A stretch of DNA of 15,125 nt from Isotricha intestinalis (lineage: Eukaryota > Ciliophora > Litostomatea > Vestibuliferida > Isotrichidae). Below, one piece after another: positions 1 through 9,139 of the stretch. Location: NCBI GenBank assembly GCA_023807065.1, contig JAJJLU010004303.1:1-15125 (forward strand), read 5' to 3'. Position numbers and translations under genes: made by a program. Positions within the stretch are counted from its first letter, which is position 1. The number at the start of each line of letters is the position of its first letter. The notes under the pieces are model-generated. The model saw only the letters and a list, made by a program, of their open reading frames with translations, made no database searches and was not told the DNA's origin.

Positions 1-510
1 ATTAAAAATTGAATAATAAATTAATAATTTTTTGGATTTAATTAATAAAATAAATATATAATTTTGTCTTTTTCCTAATTGAAAATATGAATTAAATTTC
101 CCCAAAACCTAAAAGTCTTTTTTAAAGCTTAAAAAAAGAACAAAAGAATAAAAAACATTTCCCTTTGTAAATTTTTGATTGTAAAACTTTAATCTTAAAA
201 AATATATACTATAAATTAGGTTTTAAAATAATTATTTAACTTTATTAATTATTGATTAATCAATCCCAATATAATAAAAATAAAAGATTAAAAATATATT
301 TAATTATATTAAAAATATATTTAAATTTATATATATTATTAAAATAAAAAAACCTAAAATCTCGTATAATCCAAACTTGAAAAACTAAAAAATGATTTGG
401 CAAAAAGAGAACAAAAACCTAAAGAAAAAATTTAAAAAAGTAAAATTTTAAAATCCCCATAAAAAAATATATAAATACATAATTAAAAAATAATTAATAA
501 TTATTTTTTG
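1..510. other. AT-rich intergenic/5' flank
   Basis: No coding signal is visible on either strand. The stretch is nearly pure A/T and holds three dispersed copies of an AAACCTAAA-like word (near 105, 351 and 415). The last part should contain the promoter and leader of the zinc-finger gene that starts at 511, but no TATA box or other element can be singled out in this composition. Confidence 0.5.
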
Positions 511-1487
511 ATGAACCAAATCCCACAACCTCAAATTTTATATCCAAACATATATTCTCAAATTCCAGGACAACAAATTCAAAGTCAATTTCCTCCTCAA
601 GTTCAACTTCAACATCAAATTTCACAAATATCTCAAAATAATATGACTCCAACAATAAATTCTAATAACAATGAACAAAGTAAGTTTATTTATTTAAAAA
701 AATAAAAAATATATTTTAAATAATAATAGGAAGGAGAAGAAGATCAAAACATGAACAAGAAGGAAGAATATATAAATGTGAATGTGGAAAAGGTTATTTA
801 AGTCAACCTGCTTTAAATAATCATAAAAAAACTAAACATCCTGAATTATTAGAAGGAATGGAGAAAAGAGGAAGAGGAAGACCGAGAAAATATATTAAAA
901 ATGTTACTGAAGATTTTGATAGGAAATATGATAATTTCTTTGAAGAAAGTAACAGAAAAAAAAATACTGATGATAATTTTAATATTAATGATGCTGTTAA
1001 TAATGCTTTCTATTTTTTATTTAAAGGGAAATATTCTGATAAATTGTTTAAACCTATTAATAATATTAATGAAAATCCTATTTTGAAAAATTTAATTGAA
1101 AATAATGAAAGTGTTATTAATAAAGAAAAAAGTTTTAAATGTGCTGATGATATTTTTTATCAATATGTAAAAGAGTGTGAAAAAAAAACTAATGAAAAAT
1201 ATTTTATTCTTTTATTAAAATTTATTTTATTATTTAGAGAATGTGAAAATATAAGTAAAAATAAAGATAAAGAAAAAGAAAATCAAACTGAAATTACATC
1301 TATTCAAAATGCAGAAAATTTACCTGAGTTATGTAATGAGTTTTACACTGGCTTTTTAGAAGCAAATAATTTTTTCGGAATTGATAATGAAGATGATAAA
1401 AAAGAAATTATTGAGTTAATTCAACATTTTTGTATTTGGTTGTTTAAAAATGAATTTACCAAATCAAGACTTAGTTTAGCGGGATAA
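511..1487 (+). CDS. C2H2 zinc finger / AT-hook protein (spliced)
   Basis: Predicted DNA-binding nuclear protein of 308 residues from two exons (511-679 and 730-1487). Removing the GT-AG intron 680-729 joins the frames through a split Arg codon. Residues 1-56 are Gln/Pro/Ile/Asn-rich. An Arg run (57-61) precedes one C2H2 finger with C73, C75, H88 and H93 (C-x1-C-x12-H-x4-H; core CGKGYLSQPALNNH). A canonical AT-hook (RGRGRPRKY, 103-111) follows. The acidic C-terminal part has a run resembling LLKFILLFRECEN and ends near CIWLFKNEFTKSRLSL. From memory, this layout (one unusual finger, basic GRP motif, conserved C-terminal region) recurs in ciliate proteins of unknown function; that is not a database result. 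The ATG at 511 is the first in frame; another at 858 would lose the finger. It is convergent with the RBR gene, 215 bp away. A transcriptional or chromatin role is inferred from the two DNA-binding motifs. Confidence 0.85.
680..729 (+). other. 50-nt GT-AG spliceosomal intron
   Basis: It starts GTAAGT and ends AATAATAG, with almost pure A/T between. It is a phase-1 intron: the A at 679 joins GA at 730 to make AGA (Arg). The unspliced reading stops at 703-705, before the zinc finger. Splicing opens a frame that runs to the TAA at 1485 and restores a complete C2H2 finger, which is strong support for the junction. Confidence 0.9.
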
Positions 1488-1702
1488 ATTATAATAAATA
1501 TAATTAAATTATTTTAATGTTTGAATGATTAATAGAAATAAAAAATAAAAAAAAATTAAAAAAAACAAACAAACAAAAATAAAAAAATATAAACACTTTT
1601 TACTACTTTTTAAAATGCCATAAATAAGTAAAAAATTGTATTAATAATAATTAAAATTATCTAATTAATAAAAAACAATTTAAAAAAAACATTATTTAAT
1701 AA

Positions 1703-3643
1703 TTATATATATTCATTTTCATCAATTTTCCTTTTACCATTCCTTTGTATATGACAATAAATAGGAATTATAATAACTAATATTCCAAAACATAAATAAC
1801 CAAGAGACAATAAACTTAACGCAAGAACAGGATAAGTTAAATAAACCAAAAAGTAAAAAATTTTATTTAAAATCTGATTTTTCAATTTTAATCTTTTTAA
1901 ATAAGTTCCATCTAAAATAAAAGTAACAAAATAAATTCCAACAACAAAAAAAGAAAAGAGAACAATAATAATAGGGAAAATAATACAAATTAACAAAATA
2001 AATATTAATAAACATTTTAATATTCTAATACTTTTATATTTAGCAAATTTACTTTCAAATTTAGATTCTTGTAATCCAAAACAAATAGAGAAAGGATTTT
2101 TATAATGTGAATTATCATATTGATTTCCACAAATCCAACAAAATTCATAATTACACCAAATATTAGAACAAGTCATATTATTACATAATATTTTTTCATC
2201 TCTTTGAACCCAAGAATTACAATTTGGACATTTTCTTATTGTTTTTTCAGAATGTAAATATCTATAATTTAAATCCTTTTTTTCATCTTCACATTTATGT
2301 TCTTCTTTATATTTTTCATCTATTATTATTTTTAAACATTTTACACAAAAAATATGATTGTTTTCACATTTAGAAAAATTTTTAGATACTAAATTTATAT
2401 TACTATAACTTTCACAGTCTGGATAAGGACATGGTATTAATTCTTTATTTTTTAATCCTTCTATTCTTTTTTTATATTTATTATATTTTTCATATTCTTT
2501 TTCAGTACATAATTTTTTTATAAAATTTTCCTCTATTGGTTCATTACAAGTTGGACATATCATTTTATCAAATTTTGATATATCATTTAAACAATTTAAT
2601 ATTATATTTCTTATACATTCTCTACAATAAAAATCTCCACATCCTAAAACAAATTTATCTATTATTTCTCCCATACATAAAGAACATATTTCATTTTTAA
2701 TTGAGTATTTTCTATTATTTTCTTCTAATTTATTTGATTCTTTTATTTCTCTCCTCTCAAAATCTGGAAATGGAATTTCAGTAATTGAATTATTTGGAGA
2801 ATTGTTAGAAGAAAATTTTTTAAAAAATGATGAAAAGAAATTAAAGCCATTTTTTAATATTTTTGGATTGTTTAAAGGACTTTTACTTACTTTTTTATTT
2901 AAATTTATATTTTCTTTATTATCTAAATTTTCTTTTACATTCACTTTTAATTTGTTTTTTTTTGTTTGATAGATTAAGGAATTTTCATTAAATATATTAC
3001 TATTATTTTCACTTTGTTCATCGATTATTATATTTTTCATTTCTATTCTTGAATCTTCATTATTATTTTTATTATTATCATCATTATTTAAATTATTATT
3101 ATTATTTTCTTCATTTAAATTCATTGAGTCATTTTTTCCTGAGAAAATAATTTGACTTTTAGAATTAAAAAAATTTGCGGTTCTTGGTTTTTTAATTTTT
3201 TTTATTTTTTCTTTATTAGGTATAAATAATTCTGTATCACTTAATGTTTCATTTTCATTTTTGAATTTTTTTTTCATTTTTTTTTCAGATGATTTTATGA
3301 ATTTTCTGTATTTTAATTTATCTATTTTATTTTTACATTGACGAAATAAAATTGAATTTTTATGAAAAAAATTTATTAATTCTTTGTTGTTCATTTTTAT
3401 ATGGTTTTCTTTCAGTGCATATATTGAATATTTATTTTTTGATTTTTCTAAGCAAAACAAACAATAATCATAATTTAAAATTAAAGGATGTTGCCAAATA
3501 TTTGATTTCTTATTATAAAGATTTAAAATGTTTTGTACTTTATTACATTTGAAATGTTGATTAAATATATTTATCATTTCATAATTTTTAGTTAATATTT
3601 CATCATTACTACTTATTATGTCACTTGATGATTTAATACTCAT
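1703..3643 (-). CDS. RING-IBR-RING (RBR) E3 ubiquitin ligase, membrane-anchored
   Basis: Predicted ubiquitin ligase of 646 residues that would take ubiquitin from an E2 onto its own RING2 Cys before passing it to substrate. Residues 1-300 are Lys/Asn-rich with an Asn-Asp run (about 175-195). RING1 spans C320-C366 (C320, C323, C335, D337, C340, C343, C363, C366). The IBR spans C405-C451, and RING2 C472-C505. The putative catalytic Cys is C487 in ILCNNMTC. Two long hydrophobic regions follow (about 543-577 and 595-632), as in RNF19/RNF144-type tail-anchored RBRs, suggesting an internal-membrane location. Two oddities: the RING1 zinc-ligand His is Asp (CGDFYC), and the His two residues after the catalytic Cys (the C-x-H of parkin and HHARI) is Asn489. 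Transcription diverges from the repeat-protein gene, with a 354-bp gap. The RBR assignment is firm; activity is uncertain. Confidence 0.93.
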   Translation of the reverse strand: MSIKSSSDIISSNDEILTKNYEMINIFNQHFKCNKVQNILNLYNKKSNIWQHPLILNYDYCLFCLEKSKNKYSIYALKENHIKMNNKELINFFHKNSILFRQCKNKIDKLKYRKFIKSSEKKMKKKFKNENETLSDTELFIPNKEKIKKIKKPRTANFFNSKSQIIFSGKNDSMNLNEENNNNNLNNDDNNKNNNEDSRIEMKNIIIDEQSENNSNIFNENSLIYQTKKNKLKVNVKENLDNKENINLNKKVSKSPLNNPKILKNGFNFFSSFFKKFSSNNSPNNSITEIPFPDFERREIKESNKLEENNRKYSIKNEICSLCMGEIIDKFVLGCGDFYCRECIRNIILNCLNDISKFDKMICPTCNEPIEENFIKKLCTEKEYEKYNKYKKRIEGLKNKELIPCPYPDCESYSNINLVSKNFSKCENNHIFCVKCLKIIIDEKYKEEHKCEDEKKDLNYRYLHSEKTIRKCPNCNSWVQRDEKILCNNMTCSNIWCNYEFCWICGNQYDNSHYKNPFSICFGLQESKFESKFAKYKSIRILKCLLIFILLICIIFPIIIVLFSFFVVGIYFVTFILDGTYLKRLKLKNQILNKIFYFLVYLTYPVLALSLLSLGYLCFGILVIIIPIYCHIQRNGKRKIDENEYI

Positions 3644-3997
3644 ATATAAATAATAATTGCGTCATGAATTAATTAAGTAAAATAATATATTTAAAAAATA
3701 AAAATAAATTGCAATACTTTTATAAATTACTTTTTCAAATAATTACAAAAATATTATAATAAAAAAGCATATAAAAATTTTAATCTAAAACCAATAAATT
3801 CCAATACCAAATAATATAAACTTCCCATAAAAAAAATATATTAAAAATATCATTTCCTTAAATCCATTATTCATAATATTTATCTGTTCAAAACTTAAAA
3901 AAATCTAATAAAAAAATAAATGAAAAAACTCTAATAAAAAACACCTATAACAAATATTAAAAAAATATAAGAATTATAAAAAATAAAACGTCAAAAA
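3644..3997. promoter_or_regulatory. Divergent promoter region between RBR and repeat-protein genes
   Basis: This 354-bp AT-rich gap separates two genes read outward from it, so both promoters and 5' leaders must lie here. I see no coding frame and no recognisable motif beyond A-rich tracts next to the start codon at 3998. Confidence 0.5.
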
Positions 3998-6900
3998 ATG
4001 AAAGGTTTAGATATGTATGACTTAAATTACAATAATCCATATCATTTCAATCGTCACAATCATGGAGACATATATAAATTAAAAATTCAACATTCTTATA
4101 ACAATCCATCACTTTATTATGGAGGAGCAACATCACGTCAATATGGAACAAATATACATAGAAGAAATTTTTTAAGTTCTTCAGTTGTGAATAATTATGA
4201 AGAAAGAAAAAATAATTATTCCAATAATATATTAACAATAAAAAATAATCTTCTTCCAAATATAACTGAACATTCAACATATGATAATGGAAATAGTAAT
4301 AGTCTAAGAATAAATAAAGCTTTATTAAATACCAAAAAACAATTAATTTTTCCTAAATTTTCCCCTGGTCCTAAATCAAACGCAACTTCAATAAAATTAC
4401 AAGATGATACTAATTCATTAATAGATCAGAGATTTAATAATTTAAAATATAATTTAGCTCCTCATCATCCAAAAGAAGAACAAAAAGAAGGACAAAGTGA
4501 ATATCGTGCTGAATATGTTCCTTATTCACCAGATTTGAAACATCCTATTTATAAAAAGGAAGTAGGTTTAATCCCTATAGTTGATAATATTTTCAGAAGA
4601 GATAGAAATAGAGATGGATTAAGTACTGCTCAAAGTAATGATCGAACTTTACCAAGTAGGAAAGATATTAAGAGAAGTTTATTTAAAGTTGAAGAGAAAC
4701 CTAAGATTGAAAAGAAAACTATTATTTCTCCTCCTCAAAAAAAACAAGATGATAAATTCAAAAGTGCTCCACCTAAAAAAGTTGAACCTATTAAGAAAAG
4801 CGTTGAACCTCCTAAGAATTCTACTAATAAAAGAAATGAGTCACCACCTCCTAAGAAAATAGAAATAATACCTAAATTGAATTCGCCTCAAAAAAAAGTA
4901 GAACAACCAAAGAAAGTTGAAGAACCAAAAAAAATAATTTCTACTCCTAAGAAAGTTGAACCTCCTAAAAAAGTTGAAGAAATAAAAAAACCTATTTCTC
5001 CTCCTAAAAAGGAAATACCAAAGAAAGAAGATCAGAAACCAGTTATAATTCCAAAGAAAGAAGAACCAAAACCAGTGATTGTTAAAAAAAAAGTAGAAAT
5101 TCCAAAACCAGTTGAAATTGGAATCAAAGTTCCAGAAAAACCAAGAGAAGAAATTAATAAATTAAGAAAAGTAAATCCTCCTAATAAACAACCTGAAATT
5201 TCAATTGAATATATGGACAAAGAGGAAAAACCTGAAAAAATACCTAAAGTAGACATTAAAAAAACAGAAATTAAAAAACCTGAGCCTAAAAAACCAGAAA
5301 TAAAGAAAAAAGAAGAACCACCAAAAGAAATTTCATTATCATATAAAGACAAAGAAGAAGGGAAAAAACCAGAAATTAAAAAAGAAGAACCTAAAAAACC
5401 AGAAATTAAAAAAGAAGAACCTAAAAAACCAGAACCTAAAAAAGAAGAACCTAAAAAACCAGAAATTAAAAAAGAAGAACCTCCTAAAGAAATTTCAATA
5501 TCTTATAAAGATAAAGAAGAAGGGAAAAAGCCAGAAATTAAAAAACCAGAACCTAAAAAACCAGAAATAAAGAAAAAAGAAGAACCTCCTAAAGAAATTT
5601 CATTATCTTATAAAGATAAAGAAGAAGGGAAAAAACCAGAAATTAAAAAAGAAGAACCTAAAAAACCAGAAATAAAGAAAAAAGAAGAACCTCCTAAAGA
5701 AATTTCTATATCTTATAAAGATAAAGAAGAAGGGAAAGAACCAGAACCTAAAAAACCAGAGCCTAAAATATTTGTCCCAATAACAGATAATTACCTTGAC
5801 GATAGTCAACTTCATAATTTTTATGATATAGTTTCATCACCAGATAACTTAATGTATAAAACAGAAATATTACCTCCTGATCCAAATGCAGAACCAGATG
5901 AATATATGGAAGGAATAATAGAAGGAATAAAAATAAATAAACCAAAAGATATAGAAGTAGGTTTCATGGATAATGAAAATAAAGTAACTCCAATTCCAGA
6001 GCCTGGAATTGTCGAAAGGAAAGAACCAAAATTCGAAGAACAAAACTTTGATTTTATGGATGATGAAGGTAAAGGAAGTAAAGTTAAAGAACCTGGAATA
6101 GTTAAAAAGAAGGAAGAACCAAAGATAAAAGAACAAACATTTTCATATTTGGATGACGAAGGAAAAGGAAGTAAAGTAAAAGATCCATCAGCAGCACAAA
6201 AGAAACCAGAACCAAAGAAAAAGGAACAAACATTTTCATATATGGATAATGAAGGAAAAGGTACTCAAACAAAAGAACCTGGAATTGTTAAAAAGAAGGA
6301 GGAACCAAAGAAAAAGGAGCAAACATTTTCATATATGGATGATGAAGGTAAAGGTTCTCAAATAAAAGATCCATCAGCAGCACAAAAGAAACCAGAATCT
6401 AAGAAAAAGGAGCAAACATTTTCATATATGGATGATGAAGGTAAAGGAAGTAAAGTTAAAGAACCAGGAGTTGTTAAAAAGAAGGAGGAACCAAAGATAA
6501 AAGAACAAACAATTTCATATATGGATGATGAAGGTAAAGGAAGTAAAGTTAAAGAACCAGGAGCTGCTAAAAAGAAGGAAGAACCTTTTATTTCTGAATT
6601 TTATGGATATGATGATGGAGGACAAGTAGGTGATGATGTTGATGAAGGGGGAGTTGCTTCTTCAAAACCAGTAAAATTTGTGGTACAAAAGGTAGAATAT
6701 ATGGATAATCTAGTTAAAGGAGATTATGAATATAATCCTGGTATTGTAAATAGACCTGAAAAGAAATTTAAATCTGAAAATTTCGGTTATATGGAATTTT
6801 CTAATCAAGGTGATAATAATAAAGAACCAGGAGTTGTGAAGAAAAAAGAAAGTAAATTTGAACCTCAGACTTTAGGATATCAAGAATTTGAAAATAAAGG

Positions 6901-8116
6901 TGATGATAATAAAGGACCAGGAGCTGTTAAAACTAAAGATAAGAAATTTACATCACAATATGTAGGATATAATGAAAATGAAAATAAAGGTGATAATAAT
7001 AAAGGACCTGGAGTTCCTAAAACTAAAGATAAGAAATTTACATCACAATATGTAGGATATAATGAAAATGAAAATAAAGGTGATAATACTCAAGGACCTG
7101 GAGTTCCAAAAACTAAAGATAAGAAATTTACATCACAATATGTAGGATATAATGAAAATGAAAATAAAGGTGATAATACTCAACGACCTGGAGTTGCTAA
7201 AAGAGAACCTGTTCAAACCGTTGAACCAGAACCAGATGATAATGTAGAATTTTTAATGACAGGTATTATTGAGGGAATAAAACCAGATGAAGAAATATCT
7301 GGAATTATAGAAGGAATTATATCTATAGATGTAAATCATATTGAAAAAGAAAATGTTCAACCAAAACAATCAACATCTCAACCTGTTATAAGTGAAGAAC
7401 CTAAAACACAACCAGAACTTAAAAAAGAATCGAAAAATAATGTGGAAAAAAATCCTGAATCAGTATCTAAACCTGAGAACCAAGAATTAAAACCTCAATC
7501 AGACCCTCAAATCAAACCCCGTCAACCAGAGGAAGAAGAATCTTATATATCTGGTATAATAGAAGGTGAGAAATTATTTAATCCAGAAGATTCTTACATG
7601 TCAGGAATAATATATGGAAATCAAACACCAACTCCTATTTCAAAACCAATTCAACAGCAAGAACCACAACCACAACCTCAACCAGAACCTCATATAGAAC
7701 CAAAACATAAAACAAAGCCTGAACCTGAAAAAAAACCAAAAACAGAACCTGAAAAAAAACATGAAAAAGAACCTGAAATTAAACAAGAATCCATACCTGA
7801 AATTAAACAAGAATCAATACCTGAAATTAAACAAGAACCAGAAACTGAAATAAAACAAGAACCAAAACCACAAAATGATGAAGTATTAGAGGATTCATAT
7901 ATGTCAGGAATAATTAATGGTCAAGGTGAAGGAACTCCTGACTTTTTGGAAAGTGGAATTATAAATGGGAATAAAACTGATGTTAAAAGGTATTATGCTA
8001 ATGAAGATAAACAAAATCAAATAAATTCTTTATCTGATATTTTCGTTGATTATAGTCAAAATATTCAAAATCATTATATTATTGATAATATAGATGATTT
8101 AAATTTGGGTCTTTAA
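3998..8116 (+). CDS. Giant Lys/Pro/Glu-rich tandem-repeat protein, probably structural
   Basis: An uninterrupted 1372-codon frame; I recognise no family. Residues 1-230 are a non-repetitive Asn/Tyr/Arg-rich head. Residues 231-400 are a PEVK-like stretch (KKVEPPKKVEE, PPKKEIPKKE) likely to be disordered and extended. Array A (401-590) has five I-S-x-x-Y-x-D-K-E-E units with KKPEIKK spacers. Array B (654-870) has seven ~31-residue units with core FSYMDDEGKGSKVKEPG, in which EPGIVKKKEEP and DPSAAQKKPEP endings partly alternate. Array C (898-1071) has six ~30-residue units of type VGYNENENKGDNNKGPG. The tail is Pro/Gln/Glu-rich. G-I-I-x-G motifs start at 639, 1089, 1102, 1186, 1203, 1304 and 1320. 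There are no membrane helices, signal peptide or cysteines that I could find. Composition and repeats suggest a cytoskeletal or cortical scaffold, which is inference. The start at 3998 is the first ATG after an A-rich leader; a second in-frame ATG lies five codons on. Confidence 0.93.
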   Translation: MKGLDMYDLNYNNPYHFNRHNHGDIYKLKIQHSYNNPSLYYGGATSRQYGTNIHRRNFLSSSVVNNYEERKNNYSNNILTIKNNLLPNITEHSTYDNGNSNSLRINKALLNTKKQLIFPKFSPGPKSNATSIKLQDDTNSLIDQRFNNLKYNLAPHHPKEEQKEGQSEYRAEYVPYSPDLKHPIYKKEVGLIPIVDNIFRRDRNRDGLSTAQSNDRTLPSRKDIKRSLFKVEEKPKIEKKTIISPPQKKQDDKFKSAPPKKVEPIKKSVEPPKNSTNKRNESPPPKKIEIIPKLNSPQKKVEQPKKVEEPKKIISTPKKVEPPKKVEEIKKPISPPKKEIPKKEDQKPVIIPKKEEPKPVIVKKKVEIPKPVEIGIKVPEKPREEINKLRKVNPPNKQPEISIEYMDKEEKPEKIPKVDIKKTEIKKPEPKKPEIKKKEEPPKEISLSYKDKEEGKKPEIKKEEPKKPEIKKEEPKKPEPKKEEPKKPEIKKEEPPKEISISYKDKEEGKKPEIKKPEPKKPEIKKKEEPPKEISLSYKDKEEGKKPEIKKEEPKKPEIKKKEEPPKEISISYKDKEEGKEPEPKKPEPKIFVPITDNYLDDSQLHNFYDIVSSPDNLMYKTEILPPDPNAEPDEYMEGIIEGIKINKPKDIEVGFMDNENKVTPIPEPGIVERKEPKFEEQNFDFMDDEGKGSKVKEPGIVKKKEEPKIKEQTFSYLDDEGKGSKVKDPSAAQKKPEPKKKEQTFSYMDNEGKGTQTKEPGIVKKKEEPKKKEQTFSYMDDEGKGSQIKDPSAAQKKPESKKKEQTFSYMDDEGKGSKVKEPGVVKKKEEPKIKEQTISYMDDEGKGSKVKEPGAAKKKEEPFISEFYGYDDGGQVGDDVDEGGVASSKPVKFVVQKVEYMDNLVKGDYEYNPGIVNRPEKKFKSENFGYMEFSNQGDNNKEPGVVKKKESKFEPQTLGYQEFENKGDDNKGPGAVKTKDKKFTSQYVGYNENENKGDNNKGPGVPKTKDKKFTSQYVGYNENENKGDNTQGPGVPKTKDKKFTSQYVGYNENENKGDNTQRPGVAKREPVQTVEPEPDDNVEFLMTGIIEGIKPDEEISGIIEGIISIDVNHIEKENVQPKQSTSQPVISEEPKTQPELKKESKNNVEKNPESVSKPENQELKPQSDPQIKPRQPEEEESYISGIIEGEKLFNPEDSYMSGIIYGNQTPTPISKPIQQQEPQPQPQPEPHIEPKHKTKPEPEKKPKTEPEKKHEKEPEIKQESIPEIKQESIPEIKQEPETEIKQEPKPQNDEVLEDSYMSGIINGQGEGTPDFLESGIINGNKTDVKRYYANEDKQNQINSLSDIFVDYSQNIQNHYIIDNIDDLNLGL
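5198..5769 (+). repeat. Array A: Lys/Pro/Glu repeat units within the repeat protein
   Basis: Five coding units share an [IL]S-x-x-Y-[KM]-D-K-E-E-[GK] core: one divergent copy at 5198 and four close copies of EEPPKEIS-x-SYKDKEEGK. KKPEIKKEEP and KKPEPKK words of varying number separate them. Unit length varies with spacer copy number, which points to slippage or unequal exchange in the spacers. Confidence 0.9.
5957..6608 (+). repeat. Array B: seven ~93-bp (31-residue) tandem units
   Basis: Seven units with core [FI]-S-Y-M-D-D-E-G-K-G-S-K-V-K. Units 2, 4, 6 and 7 continue EPG[IVA][VA]KKKEEP; units 3 and 5 continue DPSAAQKKPE. Units 2-6 therefore behave as a 62-residue dimeric repeat (E-type, D-type, E, D, E). 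The first and last units are the most divergent, as expected for array edges. Confidence 0.92.
6689..7210 (+). repeat. Array C: six ~90-bp (30-residue) tandem units
   Basis: The first three units are diverged. The last three (KFTSQYVGYNENENKGD core) repeat at an exact 90-bp period with starts at 6950, 7040 and 7130, and are almost identical in DNA, including silent positions. The PG-V-x-K-x-K segment lines up with EPGIVKKK of array B, so the arrays are related. Confidence 0.92.
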
Positions 8117-8314
8117 TGCTTTTTCAAATGATTCTTCAAATTTTTACTTTTTATAAATGTCTTATTTTTATTATTTATTTATATTATAGTTATTTTTATA
8201 AGTTTTAAGTTCATAAGTTTATAGGGCTTTTTGTATCGATGTTTTTAAAAATATAATAAATTAACTTATTATTAAATTTAATAAACCACATAAACAAATA
8301 AAAAAAGTAAAAAA

Positions 8315-9139
8315 ATGAAAAATAAAATACAAAAAGAAAGAGATAAAATAGAACAAGAAAAAAACATGTTAAAATTAACATTAGATATATTAATAAATGA
8401 AAATAATAGTTTAAAAAATACTTTAAATGAAACAGAAACCAATGTAAAAGCAAACAAAGATCAACTTAAAGATAAATTAAATTCATTAACAAATAAAGAC
8501 GAAGTATTAAATAATTTAAATACTGAATTAAATCAATTAATAAAAAAATTTAAAGAATTAAAGTTAAGAAAAAAAAGACATTTTTCAGAAGAAGACAATC
8601 CAAATGTTAATCTTTTAAGAAAAGATGAAAATAACAATAATAATAATAAAGGAAATAATAATTATTTTGAATTTTATTTAAAACAAAATGAACTTGATAA
8701 TGAAGTAAATGATATTAAAAGACATATTAATTTTTTAAATAATAAATTTAAAGAAGATGATGATATTATTTTAATGAAAGAAAAATTTTGTAATTTAAAA
8801 AATATTTTTGATAATGATAGTTTAAATAAATTGAAAAAAATTTTAGAAGAAAAAAACTCAAATAATGTTTTATATTTAGTAGATAAAAATAAAAAAGTTT
8901 GGAAATTAAAAAAAAGAGAAGATATACCAAATAATAATTTTGAAAAAGAAGAAAATATAATATGTTCAAATTTTAATAATTTATCAAATAAATATAAAAA
9001 TTATAATATAGGAGAATTTTCTAATAGACCAGAAGAAACAATAGATGATAATTTTTTACTTTCACCAGAAGATTTAAAAAAAAGAAATGAAAAAAATACA
9101 GCTGTAGAAGATATGATGAAAAGTTCATTTATACTGTAA
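8315..9139 (+). CDS. Coiled-coil protein of unknown function
   Basis: Predicted 274-residue, highly charged Lys/Asn/Glu-rich protein. Residues 1-95 form an almost unbroken heptad-like helix (LKLTLDILINENNSLKNTL and LNNLNTELNQLIKKFKELK). A basic patch (LRKKRHF) and an Asn run (about 107-118) follow. Residues 120-175 look like a second coiled coil. The C-terminal third is less regular and ends near AVEDMMKSSFIL. There is no membrane segment or catalytic motif. It is read in the same direction as the repeat protein, 198 bp downstream, with an A-rich leader directly before the ATG. I do not recognise a family. A cytoskeletal role would be a guess from the coiled coils alone. Confidence 0.75.
   Translation: MKNKIQKERDKIEQEKNMLKLTLDILINENNSLKNTLNETETNVKANKDQLKDKLNSLTNKDEVLNNLNTELNQLIKKFKELKLRKKRHFSEEDNPNVNLLRKDENNNNNNKGNNNYFEFYLKQNELDNEVNDIKRHINFLNNKFKEDDDIILMKEKFCNLKNIFDNDSLNKLKKILEEKNSNNVLYLVDKNKKVWKLKKREDIPNNNFEKEENIICSNFNNLSNKYKNYNIGEFSNRPEETIDDNFLLSPEDLKKRNEKNTAVEDMMKSSFIL

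Noticed and set aside
101..110. CCCCAAAACC, a unit like the C4A4 telomere repeat of some ciliates
   Set aside because: Only a single unit, not tandem and not at a sequence end; chance in AT-rich DNA.
5032..6136. Minus-strand open frames (5032-5352, 5603-5815, 5763-5945, 5870-6136) opposite the repeat protein
   Set aside because: They are Phe/Ile/Ser-rich antisense shadows of Lys/Glu/Pro-rich repeats, with no domain and wholly inside a long plus-strand gene.
5957..7210. Regular ~90-bp repeats resembling a CRISPR or satellite array
   Set aside because: The units are in frame within one long coding region, have no unique spacers, and diverge as protein repeats do.
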